In this document: positions 44,516 through 52,909 of the stretch, in pieces
Position numbering within the stretch: position 1 is the first letter of the stretch
How the letters are laid out: every line of letters begins with the position of its first letter
NCBI RefSeq assembly: GCF_900108345.1
Contig: NZ_FNVV01000014.1
Location: 186,001-250,000, forward strand
DNA length: 64,000 bases
Direction: 5' to 3'
Source of the DNA: Bacteroides ndongoniae
GTDB lineage: Bacteria; Bacteroidota; Bacteroidia; Bacteroidales; Bacteroidaceae
Translations under genes and position numbers: made by a program
The notes under the pieces: model-generated
The model's database searches: none
What the model was told of the DNA's origin: nothing
The model's input: the letters and a program-made list of their open reading frames with translations, nothing else

Positions 44516-45237
44516 AACTGACGTCCGCCGAAAGAAATGCCCTGACCTACGCTGCACGAAGCGGGTACGACACCTGCCACACGTACGCCGACGGGCTGCC
44601 CACCGGTAACCGCCATTACCTGCCCGACGGAACGGGGCGCTACGTTGCAACCGCCCTCTACTACGACAACAAGGGAAGAACCGTGCAGCAGACACGGACG
44701 AACCTGAAAGGCGGCTACGACCGGGACAGCTATGCCAACAGTTTCACCGGGCAGGTGACGAAGCACTTCTACACCCACACGGGCAGTGCGTCGGACACCG
44801 GTTCCCTCACCTGCGAGTATTTCTACATGTACGATCCCAACGACAGGCTGGTGGCCGTGGACTGTGCACTCAATGGCGACACACGCAGTGCCCTCTACCG
44901 CCTGAGCTACGACAGCTACGGACGGATGCAGCAGAAAACCTTCGGAAACGGCCTGTATGCCAGCACCTACGACTACAACCTCCGCGGCTGGCTGACAGCC
45001 ATCAGCGGCAGCAAGTTCTCGCAGAACCTGTATTACAACACCGGGAACGGCACCCCCTGCTACAACGGCAACATCAGCAGCATGACCTGGAAAGCCGGAA
45101 ATGAGACGATGCTCCGCGGCTACAAATTCACCTACGACGGGCTGAACCGCATGCTGGATGCCATCTATGGCGAAGAAATATATATTTATGAATTCGAACG
45201 TACCCGACTTAATGTTTCAGGGGTCATTAGCAGATAG
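44516..45237 (+). pseudogene. C11: Rhs core remnant without tip
   Basis: The core runs from 'KLTSAERNALTYAARSGYD' to 'MLDAIYGEE' (about 45175) and then leaves all homology. The frame continues 20 codons through unrelated sequence and stops inside the antisense of the crp/fnr gene. There is no Rhs-associated core signature, tip or immunity gene. It is the distal edge of the locus, probably left by the event that joined the locus to its flank. Confidence 0.82.
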
Positions 45238-45767
45238 GAGGCAATATGCGAAAGAGGGGCTCTTTTGATGACCTCAGGTTGTGTGCTCAACAACAAGTTG
45301 TAACGTTCGCGTGCGGTCTCAAAACGCCAGGAGTCGGCTTTCACTTGGGATACGATGAGGGAGTATTCCAGAATTTTCCTATAAAACATGTTTATCTCCC
45401 AGGATATTTCGGTAAGTTGCATCAATTTATCGTATGGTAGCAGATAGACAATGCAGTCTTCCAGAGCTTCAATCATCAATTTGGTAGGCTCTTTTTTCAA
45501 GGTGCTTTCAATGCACATCAGGACACATCCTTCATACGAAAAGTGTTCGGTGACGTCTTTTCCCCCCTTGTAATAGAATTGTCGCATCATTCCTTTTCCA
45601 ACAAGGATGATGTGATGGCTGATTTGGCCTTCCTTGAGCATAACTTCTCCCTTGGCTACTTCTTTACGGATAAGAATCTCTCCGAGCATTCTTTTTGCTT
45701 CGGGCAGCATACCGGGATAACGTGAATTGACAGCCAGGTCGATTGTTTGTTTTAAAAGCTCGTCCAT
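45186..45767 (-). CDS. Crp/Fnr family transcriptional regulator
   Basis: A 193-aa protein. A cyclic-nucleotide-binding-like beta barrel at residues ~30-115 ('GEVMLKEGQISHHIILVGKG') is followed by a dimer helix and a short C-terminal HTH ('PLSHIASYLLMTPETLSRVR'). There are no Cys clusters, so no Fe-S sensing as in Fnr. The last residues (SNS) differ from what I expect for the family and coincide with the edge of the Rhs locus, so the 3' end may have been re-formed there. Its target genes are unknown; the MATE exporter gene is next upstream on the same strand. Confidence 0.85.
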   Translation of the reverse strand: MDELLKQTIDLAVNSRYPGMLPEAKRMLGEILIRKEVAKGEVMLKEGQISHHIILVGKGMMRQFYYKGGKDVTEHFSYEGCVLMCIESTLKKEPTKLMIEALEDCIVYLLPYDKLMQLTEISWEINMFYRKILEYSLIVSQVKADSWRFETARERYNLLLSTQPEVIKRAPLSHIASYLLMTPETLSRVRSNS

Positions 45768-45795
45768 AATCTACAATAATTTGTTGTTTCGACAA

Positions 45796-45827
45796 CAAAG
45801 GTAGTATATTAAGACTGAATGAGCAAG
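45796..45827 (-). promoter_or_regulatory. Promoter of the crp/fnr gene
   Basis: On the minus strand TACCTTTG (45803-45796) is preceded by CTTG (45827-45824) with 20 nt between, close to TTTG-N19-21-TAnnTTTG. The start codon lies 28 nt downstream. Confidence 0.65.
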
Positions 45828-45884
45828 AAGAACGTGCGTTTTTGATGTTCCTCCTTTCTGGCTCGTGACCTTTGCTGTGGGCAG

Positions 45885-47237
45885 TTAGGAGTTCTTTACA
45901 AAACTTTTGCTTGCCCATTTCATGCTGTACCAGCGACGTACAAAAATACCTCCCCGGATGTTTTCGTCTAAAAGGAAAGCTGTCCACATGCCGCAGATGC
46001 CCCAACCGAGTGGAATGCCGAAGAAATATCCCAATCCGACAGCTACGCTCCATTGAACCACAAGTCCTACGTAGAAGGGATAATTGACATCGCCTGCTGC
46101 CCGAAGGGCTGCTGTGGCAAAGATGTTGATAGGACGTCCTATTTCGAGAATGATGTCTATGAATAGGATAAGTACTCCCAAGCGGATAATTTCGGGGTTG
46201 GAAGTAAGCCATCCCAGGATGCTATGTCCGCATAAAGCAAGGATGGTAGAAAGAATAACGGTGATCATCACCGACTTCTTCATGACATATTTGCCCATAA
46301 GGAAGGCGGCATGAGGTTTTCGTTCTCCGATTAGATGGCCGATGCAGATGGCTCCCCCTTGTGCCATGGATATGCTGAACAGATAAGCGAACATAACGAT
46401 GTTGACACAGTAGGTTCGTGTGGCAAGTGCCTCTACTCCCAGCATATTGATGAAGTAAGTGATAACCACCTGCGAAGAACTGTAAGACAACTGCTCGCCG
46501 GCCGAAGGCAATCCTACTTTCATCAGGTTTTTCAGTTCGATCCAGGGGAAAGGACGGAAATAGGCCAGCGGGAAACGTGAGATATGTTTGCGGAATAGAA
46601 TGATAAAGAGTAAGATCATGGACACACCACGGCTGAAAGCTGTAGAAATGGCAGCACCTTCTACTCCAAGTTCCGGAAAGCCGAAACGGCCGAATATCAG
46701 GGAGTAGTTACCGATGATGTTAAGTATGTTGACGACCACAGTGACCATCATGGGGTAGATAGCCTTGTTAGCACTGCGCAACGAAGCAGAAAGGGTAAGG
46801 GAAAGAGCCTGAAAGAATGCGAATGCACCCACTATGCGCATGTAGGACAAACCGTCTTTCATCAGTTCGGGTGTAAGCCCCATCAGCCGGAGAATCGGGC
46901 TGGCGCCAAGGTATAACAGAAGACTGACTGTGATGCCTACTGCAAGATTGACCAGGATGGATACGCCGACTACCTGAACAACCTTTTTTTGCAGGCGTGC
47001 GCCCAGATATTGGGAGCAAAGTACAGAAGTACCCAGATTGATCACTTCGAAAACCAGAAAAGTAAGCATGATGATTTGGTTGACTACTCCTACGGCAGCA
47101 ACGCTGTTGTCCGAATGCCGGCTTAGCATAATGGTGTCGACGGCGCCGAGCATCATAATGAGCAGGGTCTCTATAAATATGGGAGCAGCCAGTTTGGCCA
47201 GTCGTTTTTTCAAACTTTCCTGTTGTATCATACTCAT
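45885..47237 (-). CDS. MATE family efflux transporter
   Basis: A 450-aa protein with twelve hydrophobic segments in two halves, typical of MATE cation/drug antiporters: 'LAAPIFIETLLIMMLGAVDTIML' at the N-terminus, 'VVNQIIMLTFLVFEVINLGTSVLCSQYLG' and 'KVGLPSAGEQLSYSSSQVVI' at the start of the second half (these segments are shown only in part). It exports cationic or other small molecules using Na+ or H+. It lies upstream of crp/fnr on the same strand with a 117-bp gap that contains a promoter, so the two are probably separate units. Confidence 0.92.
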   Translation of the reverse strand: MSMIQQESLKKRLAKLAAPIFIETLLIMMLGAVDTIMLSRHSDNSVAAVGVVNQIIMLTFLVFEVINLGTSVLCSQYLGARLQKKVVQVVGVSILVNLAVGITVSLLLYLGASPILRLMGLTPELMKDGLSYMRIVGAFAFFQALSLTLSASLRSANKAIYPMMVTVVVNILNIIGNYSLIFGRFGFPELGVEGAAISTAFSRGVSMILLFIILFRKHISRFPLAYFRPFPWIELKNLMKVGLPSAGEQLSYSSSQVVITYFINMLGVEALATRTYCVNIVMFAYLFSISMAQGGAICIGHLIGERKPHAAFLMGKYVMKKSVMITVILSTILALCGHSILGWLTSNPEIIRLGVLILFIDIILEIGRPINIFATAALRAAGDVNYPFYVGLVVQWSVAVGLGYFFGIPLGWGICGMWTAFLLDENIRGGIFVRRWYSMKWASKSFVKNS

Positions 47238-47351
47238 ACCTATTGAATTTTTATAGGGAAAAAGACTTTCTTAATATACAAATTGCAGATATATAGTGCT
47301 TTATCTTGTACAAGTCCTTTGCAGGACTGTGCGTATTGAAATAAAATTGCG

Positions 47352-47359
47352 CAAAGGTA
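47352..47359 (-). promoter_or_regulatory. -7 box upstream of the MATE gene
   Basis: The minus strand reads TACCTTTG, 115 nt before the start codon. There is no clear -33 element. The remainder of 47238-47480 contains no gene. Confidence 0.4.
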
Positions 47360-47481
47360 TGAAAAAGGGGGAAGGAGGGTGTTGATATAAATCAAGAATT
47401 TTTTTTCGATGTTTTATGTTTTGAATGTTAGCCAATTAGCTGTTTTTGGCAACTGGTGGCGAAAAAAAACTATCGAAAAGA

Positions 47482-47513
47482 CTTGCACAGTCCAAAAGTT
47501 TCCCATACCTTTG
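47482..47513 (+). promoter_or_regulatory. Promoter of the tRNA cluster
   Basis: CTTG at 47482-47485 and TACCTTTG at 47506-47513, spaced 20 nt. The first tRNA begins 31 nt downstream. Confidence 0.7.
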
Positions 47514-47543
47514 CACCGCATTTGAGAGATAATGCAGGTTAAA

Positions 47544-47630
47544 GGAAGTTTGGGTGAGTGGCTGAAACCACCAGTTTGCTAAACTGACGTACGGGTTACC
47601 GTACCGGGGGTTCGAATCCCCCAGCTTCCG
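47544..47630 (+). tRNA. tRNA-Ser (GCT)
   Basis: The acceptor stem GGAAGTT pairs with AGCTTCC. The anticodon loop TTGCTAA gives GCT. A long variable arm (ACGTACGGGTTACCGTACC) identifies a class II tRNA, and the T-arm is GGGGGTTCGAATCCCCC. CCA is not encoded (CCT follows). Reads AGC/AGU serine codons. Confidence 0.95.
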
Positions 47631-47636
47631 CCTAAT

Positions 47637-47709
47637 GCACTCTTAGCTCAGTTGGTAGAGCAACTGACTCTTAATCAGTGGGTCCAGGGTTCGAATCCCT
47701 GAGGGTGTA
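47637..47709 (+). tRNA. tRNA-Lys (CTT)
   Basis: The acceptor GCACTCT pairs with AGGGTGT including wobble pairs. The D-arm has AGCTCAGTTGGTAGAGC, the anticodon loop CTCTTAA gives CTT, and the T-loop is GGTTCGAATCC. It is 6 nt after tRNA-Ser, so co-transcribed. Confidence 0.95.
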
Positions 47710-47723
47710 CAATGAGATGGGAC

Positions 47724-47795
47724 GGTGGATTCGTCTAACGGTTAGGACACATGCCTCTCACGCATGCAATACGAGTTCGATTCTCGTATCCACTA
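47724..47795 (+). tRNA. tRNA-Glu (CTC)
   Basis: The acceptor GGTGGAT pairs with ATCCACT. The anticodon arm CATGC-CTCTCAC-GCATG gives anticodon CTC, and the T-arm is CGAGTTCGATTCTCG. Third gene of the cluster. Confidence 0.95.
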
Positions 47796-47804
47796 CAAAT
47801 AATG

Positions 47805-47840
47805 AAGCGGTTGCCGGTTAAAAAGGTAAACCGCTTTTTT
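47805..47840 (+). terminator. Terminator of the tRNA cluster
   Basis: The stem AAGCGGTT / AACCGCTT with a 17-nt loop is followed by TTTTTTA. Confidence 0.82.
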
Positions 47841-47875
47841 TATGGCTTTTCTCTTCACTCTCCGAAGAGAATGTG

Positions 47876-47883
47876 TATCTTTG
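47876..47883 (+). promoter_or_regulatory. -7 box for the AspT/YidE-type transporter gene
   Basis: TATCTTTG is an exact -7 match. It lies 50 nt before the TTG start at 47934 and just after the tRNA terminator. Confidence 0.6.
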
Positions 47884-47933
47884 CATAAGACATGGTTTCA
47901 TTAGTCAAATTGTATATTTAATCAAGAAACGCT

Positions 47934-49604
47934 TTGGACTGGTTATATAGTTTGTTCGTTGAGCACTCCGCCTTGCAGGCGGTTATCGTACTTTCGTTGA
48001 TTTCCGCCATCGGATTGGGCTTGGGGAGAGTGCGGGTTTGTGGCATCTCTCTTGGAGTTACTTTTGTGTTTTTTACCGGTATTCTGTCGGGGCATTTTGG
48101 ACTATCCATCGACCCGCAAATGCTGAATTATGCCGAAAGCTTCGGTCTGGTTCTTTTTGTCTATGCCCTGGGGCTTCAGGTAGGACCGGGTTTCTTCAGT
48201 TCCTTTCGTCAAGGAGGCGTCCAGCTGAATCTTCTGGCCATTGGTGTCGTTCTGGTAGGCACTCTATTGGCCGTCTTGGGCAGTTATGCTTGCGGAATCT
48301 CTTTGCCCGATATGGTTGGTATACTTTGTGGAGCTACAACCAATACTCCGGCGTTGGGTGCCGCCCAGCAGACGCTGAAACAGTTGGGCCTGGAGACAAG
48401 TACGCCGGCATTGGGATGTGCGGTGACCTATCCGTTGGGAGTGGTGGGCGTAATTCTGGCCATATTGCTGATGCGTAAGGTAATGGTTCGGAAAGAAGAT
48501 CTGGAAGTGAAAGAAAAGGAGAATGAGAATAAAACGTATATTGCGGCCTTTCAGGTTCACAATCCTGCCATCTTCAATATGAGTATTAAGGAGATCGGGG
48601 CATTGAAGAATTATCCGAAGTTTGTTATTTCCCGATTGTGGCGTGATGGAAATGTCAGTATACCTACTTCGGACAAAGTCATTAAGGAAGGCGACCGTTT
48701 ATTGGTTATTACTTCCGAAAAGAACGCGCCGGCACTGACTGTATTGTTTGGCGAACAGGAACATACGGATTGGAATAAAGAAGATATTGACTGGAATGCG
48801 ATTGACAGCCAACTGATTTCGCAGCGCATCGTTGTGACGCGTCCCGAACTGAACGGTAAAAAGTTGGGTTCACTGCATTTGCGGAATCATTATGGAATTA
48901 ACATAAGCCGTGTTTATCGTAGTGGCGTACAGCTGTTGGCTACAGCCGAACTGACCTTGCAGTTGGGCGACAGACTGACGGTAGTAGGCGAGGCCGCTTC
49001 CATCCACAATGTTGAGAAAGTGCTGGGTAATGCTATTAAGAGTTTGAAAGAGCCCAATCTGGTAGCCGTGTTTGTCGGCATTATTTTAGGATTGGCATTG
49101 GGAGCCGTTCCCATTAGCATTCCTGGTATAAGTGCTCCCGTAAAATTGGGTTTGGCGGGTGGTCCTATTATTGTAGGTATCCTGATAGGTACTTTTGGCC
49201 CGCGTATGCACATGGTAACATATACCACACGCAGTGCCAACCTGATGCTTCGTGCATTAGGCCTGTCGCTCTATCTGGCTTGTCTGGGGTTGGATGCCGG
49301 TGCTCATTTTTTTGAAACGGTGTTCAGACCCGAAGGAGCGCTGTGGATTGCTGTCGGATTTGCCCTGACCGTTATTCCGGTCTTGATAGTCGGTGTTGTG
49401 GCATTCAAATGGGCGAAAGTCGATTTCGGATCAGTGACGGGTATGCTTTGCGGAAGCATGGCCAATCCGATGGCTTTGAACTATGCAAACGATACGATTC
49501 CAGGCGATAATCCGTCGGTCGCTTATGCTACGGTTTATCCGTTGTGTATGTTTATCAGGGTTATTATTGCTCAGGTATTGCTGATGTTTTTTTTACATGG
49601 ATAA
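47934..49604 (+). CDS. AspT/YidE/YbjL-type putative transporter with two TrkA-C (RCK-C) domains
   Basis: A 556-aa protein. Start is TTG 47934: upstream in frame, ATG 47892 runs into a stop at 47919. Two hydrophobic halves, each with the YidE/YbjL-duplication motif ('ILCGATTNTPALGAAQQTL' and 'MLCGSMANPMALNYAND'), flank a soluble centre with two RCK-C domains ('SVIPTSDKVIKEGDRLLVIT'-like and 'ATAELTLQLGDRLTVVG'). Relatives include the aspartate:alanine exchanger AspT; the substrate here is not known. The gene is 23 bp upstream of the FBPase gene, with probable co-transcription. Confidence 0.88.
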   Translation: MDWLYSLFVEHSALQAVIVLSLISAIGLGLGRVRVCGISLGVTFVFFTGILSGHFGLSIDPQMLNYAESFGLVLFVYALGLQVGPGFFSSFRQGGVQLNLLAIGVVLVGTLLAVLGSYACGISLPDMVGILCGATTNTPALGAAQQTLKQLGLETSTPALGCAVTYPLGVVGVILAILLMRKVMVRKEDLEVKEKENENKTYIAAFQVHNPAIFNMSIKEIGALKNYPKFVISRLWRDGNVSIPTSDKVIKEGDRLLVITSEKNAPALTVLFGEQEHTDWNKEDIDWNAIDSQLISQRIVVTRPELNGKKLGSLHLRNHYGINISRVYRSGVQLLATAELTLQLGDRLTVVGEAASIHNVEKVLGNAIKSLKEPNLVAVFVGIILGLALGAVPISIPGISAPVKLGLAGGPIIVGILIGTFGPRMHMVTYTTRSANLMLRALGLSLYLACLGLDAGAHFFETVFRPEGALWIAVGFALTVIPVLIVGVVAFKWAKVDFGSVTGMLCGSMANPMALNYANDTIPGDNPSVAYATVYPLCMFIRVIIAQVLLMFFLHG

Positions 49605-49627
49605 GAATATTATAAGATAACAGAATT

Positions 49628-51613
49628 ATGGGAACCATTACTCCGGAAAGTATAGTCGGCGATTTGCGCTATCTGCAATTGCTCTCTCGCAGTTTTCCTA
49701 CGATAGCCGATGCCAGTACCGAAATTATCAATTTGGAAGCTATTCTGAATCTTCCAAAGGGAACAGAACATTTCTTGACCGATATTCATGGTGAATACGA
49801 GGCTTTTCAGCATGTGTTGAAAAACGGATCGGGAGCCGTGAAACGAAAAGTAAACGAAATCTTTGGCCATACTTTGCGTGAAAGCGAGAAGAAAGAGCTG
49901 TGTACATTGATTTACTATCCGGAAGAAAAGCTGCAACTGGTGAAAGAGCGCGAGCAGGATTTGGAGGACTGGTATCAGATCACCTTGAACCAGCTTGTGA
50001 AAGTCTGCCAGAACGTTTCGTCCAAGTATACACGTTCTAAAGTCCGTAAGTCGTTGCCCAAAGAGTTCTCGTATATCATCCAGGAATTGTTGCACGAGTC
50101 AAGCATCGAACCCAACAAGCATGCTTATATCAACGTCATTATTAGCACGATCATTTCGACCAAGCGGGCTGACGACTTTATTGTAGCCATGTGCAATCTT
50201 ATCCAGCGTCTTACCATCGATCTGTTGCATATTGTGGGTGATATTTACGACCGTGGTCCGGGTGCTCATATTATTATGGATACACTTTGCGATTATCATA
50301 ACTTTGATATCCAGTGGGGCAATCACGATATATTGTGGATGGGTGCCGCTTCGGGCAATGATGCATGTATAGCCAATGTAATCCGTATGTCTATGCGTTA
50401 TGCCAATCTGGCTACGCTGGAAGACGGCTATGGCATCAACCTTCTGCCTCTTGCCACTTTTGCCATGGATACTTATGGTGATGATCCTTGTTCCATTTTC
50501 GCTCCTAAAATGAATTTTGCCGATGGAGAGTATAATGAGAAGACGTTGAGGCTGATTACTCAGATGCATAAGGCGATTACCATCATACAGCTTAAGCTGG
50601 AGGCCGAGATTATCAGCCGCAGACCGGAGTTTGGAATGGAAAACCGCAAACTATTGCATAAGATTGATTTTGAACGGGGTGTTTTCATGTACGAAGGAAA
50701 AGAATACGCATTGCGCGATACCAATCTGCCTACCGTCGATCCTGCCGATCCTTATCGTTTGACGGATGAGGAGCGGGAACTGGTAGACAAGATTCATGCC
50801 TCGTTTATGAACAGCGAGAAACTGAAGAAGCATATGCGCTGTCTCTTTACCTATGGCGGAATGTATCTGGTGTGCAACAGCAATCTGTTGTATCATGCTT
50901 CGGTGCCTTTGAACGAAGACGGAAGCTTTAAGCATGTCCGCATCGGTCAGAAAGAATATTGGGGACACAAGCTGTTGCTGAAAACGGATCAGCTGATACG
51001 GACTGCTTATTTCGACGAGGACTGTGAAGAAAAACGCTTTGCTTTGGACTATGTCTGGTACATGTGGTGCGGTCCCGATGCTCCTTCCTTTGACAAGGAC
51101 AAGATGGCTACATTCGAACGTTATTTCATAGCAGATAAGGAATTGCATAAGGAGACGAAGGGGTATTATTACACTTTACGCAACCGTGCGGATATTTGTG
51201 ACAATATCTTACGTGAGTTTGGAGTAGAGCCCGGTCCACATTCGCATATCATTAATGGTCATGTGCCGGTAAAGACTATTCAGGGCGAGAAACCGATCAA
51301 GGCAGATGGTAAACTGCTTGTGATAGACGGTGGTTTCTCAAAAGCTTATCAGCCGGAAACCGGAATTGCCGGATATACGTTGGTATACCATTCGCATGGA
51401 TTGCAGCTGGTACAGCACGAACCGTTCCAAAGTCGTCAGAAAGCTATTGAAGAAGGTTTGGATATCAAATCGACCACCTTTGTCATCGAATTCAATTCTC
51501 AGCGAATGATGGTGAAAGATACGGATAAAGGGCAGGTACTGACCACGCAGATCCGCGATCTTGAGAAATTATTGGTTGCCTACCGGATAGGCTTCATTAA
51601 GGAGAAAGAGTAA
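49628..51613 (+). CDS. fbp: Fructose-1,6-bisphosphatase, class III
   Basis: At 661 aa, the usual size of class III (Firmicutes/Bacteroidetes type) FBPase. Metallophosphoesterase motifs are clear: 'FLTDIHGEYEAF' (~56), 'HIVGDIYDRGPG' (~204), 'WGNHDILWMGA' (~233) and 'INGHVPVKTIQGEKP' (~545). It removes the 1-phosphate of fructose-1,6-bisphosphate, the committed step of gluconeogenesis, in the cytoplasm. The start MGTITPESIV has no better alternative upstream. Confidence 0.95.
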   Translation: MGTITPESIVGDLRYLQLLSRSFPTIADASTEIINLEAILNLPKGTEHFLTDIHGEYEAFQHVLKNGSGAVKRKVNEIFGHTLRESEKKELCTLIYYPEEKLQLVKEREQDLEDWYQITLNQLVKVCQNVSSKYTRSKVRKSLPKEFSYIIQELLHESSIEPNKHAYINVIISTIISTKRADDFIVAMCNLIQRLTIDLLHIVGDIYDRGPGAHIIMDTLCDYHNFDIQWGNHDILWMGAASGNDACIANVIRMSMRYANLATLEDGYGINLLPLATFAMDTYGDDPCSIFAPKMNFADGEYNEKTLRLITQMHKAITIIQLKLEAEIISRRPEFGMENRKLLHKIDFERGVFMYEGKEYALRDTNLPTVDPADPYRLTDEERELVDKIHASFMNSEKLKKHMRCLFTYGGMYLVCNSNLLYHASVPLNEDGSFKHVRIGQKEYWGHKLLLKTDQLIRTAYFDEDCEEKRFALDYVWYMWCGPDAPSFDKDKMATFERYFIADKELHKETKGYYYTLRNRADICDNILREFGVEPGPHSHIINGHVPVKTIQGEKPIKADGKLLVIDGGFSKAYQPETGIAGYTLVYHSHGLQLVQHEPFQSRQKAIEEGLDIKSTTFVIEFNSQRMMVKDTDKGQVLTTQIRDLEKLLVAYRIGFIKEKE

Positions 51614-51635
51614 AAACAGGTTGGGGGCAAGCATT

Positions 51636-52859
51636 TCAGAATAAAATGATGCCCCCTTCCCAGATGAGGCCTTTGTCGAAGTTCCTGTTTTGCGTATAAG
51701 GACGGCTGATGCCGTATCCGCCGGTGCAAAAGATGCCGAAACGTTCAGTTACGTTATACTCCAGATTGATACGTGCCTGCAGTGCATAGAGCCGTGCGGG
51801 AACGGTACTGCTTTCGTTTTTAAATGTTTCGATGTGCTGGTAGCCCAGATCTCCGCTTATGGAAAACCGTTGGCACAGGGGGAGGGAAAGACCGGCACGA
51901 TAGAAACACGAGGCGGAGAACTTGTCGCTGAAGTCCAGATAGTGTGTGCCTCCTCCCAGGATTGTGTAAAACAACTGGTTCTTGAAGCGTACGCCCATGT
52001 TCAGCTTGGTCGTATTTCCTCCGAAAAGCATCAGCTGGATGCGGGTATGGGGATTGGCGTTGACCAGACCCAGCTGAAGACCGTCAAAGTTGTTTTTGTA
52101 ATAGTTCACAATGCCGATTTGCAATCCTTTGGCATCGGTAGCAATGTTAATGGGCGACAGCTGGAGTCCGCATACCTTTCCTCCGGCAATATTTCCTAAT
52201 CCGGAAATTTGCACACCGGTCATGTGGTTGGCTGCAATGGAAGTAATTCCTGCGATTTGCAATCCGTGCAGATTGTTTCCTGCGACGTTGATGAAGCCGG
52301 AAAGACTTGCCCCGGAAAAGTCTGTGCTCGAAATGTCTGCCAGTCCGGCTAAATGGAACCCGGCCGCTTCCTCTCCGCAGAAGTTGAGTAATCCTCCCAG
52401 TACGGCTCCCCGGCTATAGTTGCCTGTAATATTGGTAAGTCCGGACAACAACAGTCCTTTCATTTGGTAACTTGTTAGGTTGACCAGTCCGGAGACAGAA
52501 ATACCGCTAAAATCGTTCCCGTTGATGTTGGTGATGCCTGCCAGCTGAAGGCCGCGTGCGTTGCCTTGGGCTACGTTGAATATTCCCGAGACAGCCATTC
52601 CGTTGGCTTCCTGACGTATGGTTGTTCCCAAAATGTTGATGCCGAGTCCGTTCAGGCGGTTGATGGATGAATACAGTCCCAGGTTGAAAATCGTATTGCG
52701 GGTTGTATCATCGTGCTGTGTGGAAATGTTTTTCCATAGGGAAATGTTGATTCCGGGCTTGCTGTGTGCAATGGGTGGAGTTGTAGTTGTTTGGCTAAAA
52801 ATACTCCCTGCCAGTAGCAGGGAGCATATAGATAAACTTGTCTTTTTTATACAGTTCAT
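51636..52859 (-). CDS. Secreted protein with GLQxxGxxNxxG repeats (LA_2272-like surface repeat protein)
   Basis: A 407-aa protein with a signal peptide (residues 1-23, SIFSQ). Residues ~60-265 are about ten tandem ~21-residue units of the form 'GLQLAGITNINGNDFSG', 'GLLLSGLTNITGNYSRG' and 'GLQIAGITSIAANHMTG', which should fold as a stacked beta solenoid. The C-terminal part is beta-rich and may form a barrel in the outer membrane ('FTILGGGTHYLDFS', 'ISRPYTQNRNF'). The pattern resembles LA_2272-type surface repeat proteins; its function is unknown. Convergent with fbp. Confidence 0.72.
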   Translation of the reverse strand: MNCIKKTSLSICSLLLAGSIFSQTTTTPPIAHSKPGINISLWKNISTQHDDTTRNTIFNLGLYSSINRLNGLGINILGTTIRQEANGMAVSGIFNVAQGNARGLQLAGITNINGNDFSGISVSGLVNLTSYQMKGLLLSGLTNITGNYSRGAVLGGLLNFCGEEAAGFHLAGLADISSTDFSGASLSGFINVAGNNLHGLQIAGITSIAANHMTGVQISGLGNIAGGKVCGLQLSPINIATDAKGLQIGIVNYYKNNFDGLQLGLVNANPHTRIQLMLFGGNTTKLNMGVRFKNQLFYTILGGGTHYLDFSDKFSASCFYRAGLSLPLCQRFSISGDLGYQHIETFKNESSTVPARLYALQARINLEYNVTERFGIFCTGGYGISRPYTQNRNFDKGLIWEGGIILF

Positions 52860-52909
52860 GATTGATACGATGTTTGTATATCCGTCATTGGTGGATAGAA
52901 GGCAGTTTA

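Larger units (their letters stand above)
12418..45237 (+). other. Rhs tip-switching locus: one expressed unit, ten orphan tip/immunity cassettes, one tip-less remnant
   Basis: All units read in the same direction. The 12418 and 16147 genes form the complete unit. Orphan cassettes C1-C10 follow, with tips ending at 21869, 23765, 25827, 27979, 30983, 34453, 36414, 39945, 42024 and 44083, each with its own immunity gene. Every cassette repeats the 3' part of the 16147 gene core nearly identically up to 'GRFATVDP' and then diverges completely. Cassette 5' ends lie at different points of the core: only C6 reaches back near the N-terminus, and C4, C8 and C10 start at the same codon. No transposase or recombinase gene is visible inside the locus, so homologous recombination through the core is the likely mechanism. 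Confidence 0.9.

Noticed and set aside
20187..45237. CRISPR-like or phage-like repeat array
   Set aside because: The repeats are hundreds of bases long, code for Rhs core and are followed by distinct genes; there are no short regularly spaced repeats and no cas genes.
47544..47795. tRNA cluster as the integration site of the Rhs locus
   Set aside because: The locus edge is at 45.2 kb, separated by intact crp and MATE genes, with no duplicated tRNA 3' end or integrase seen.
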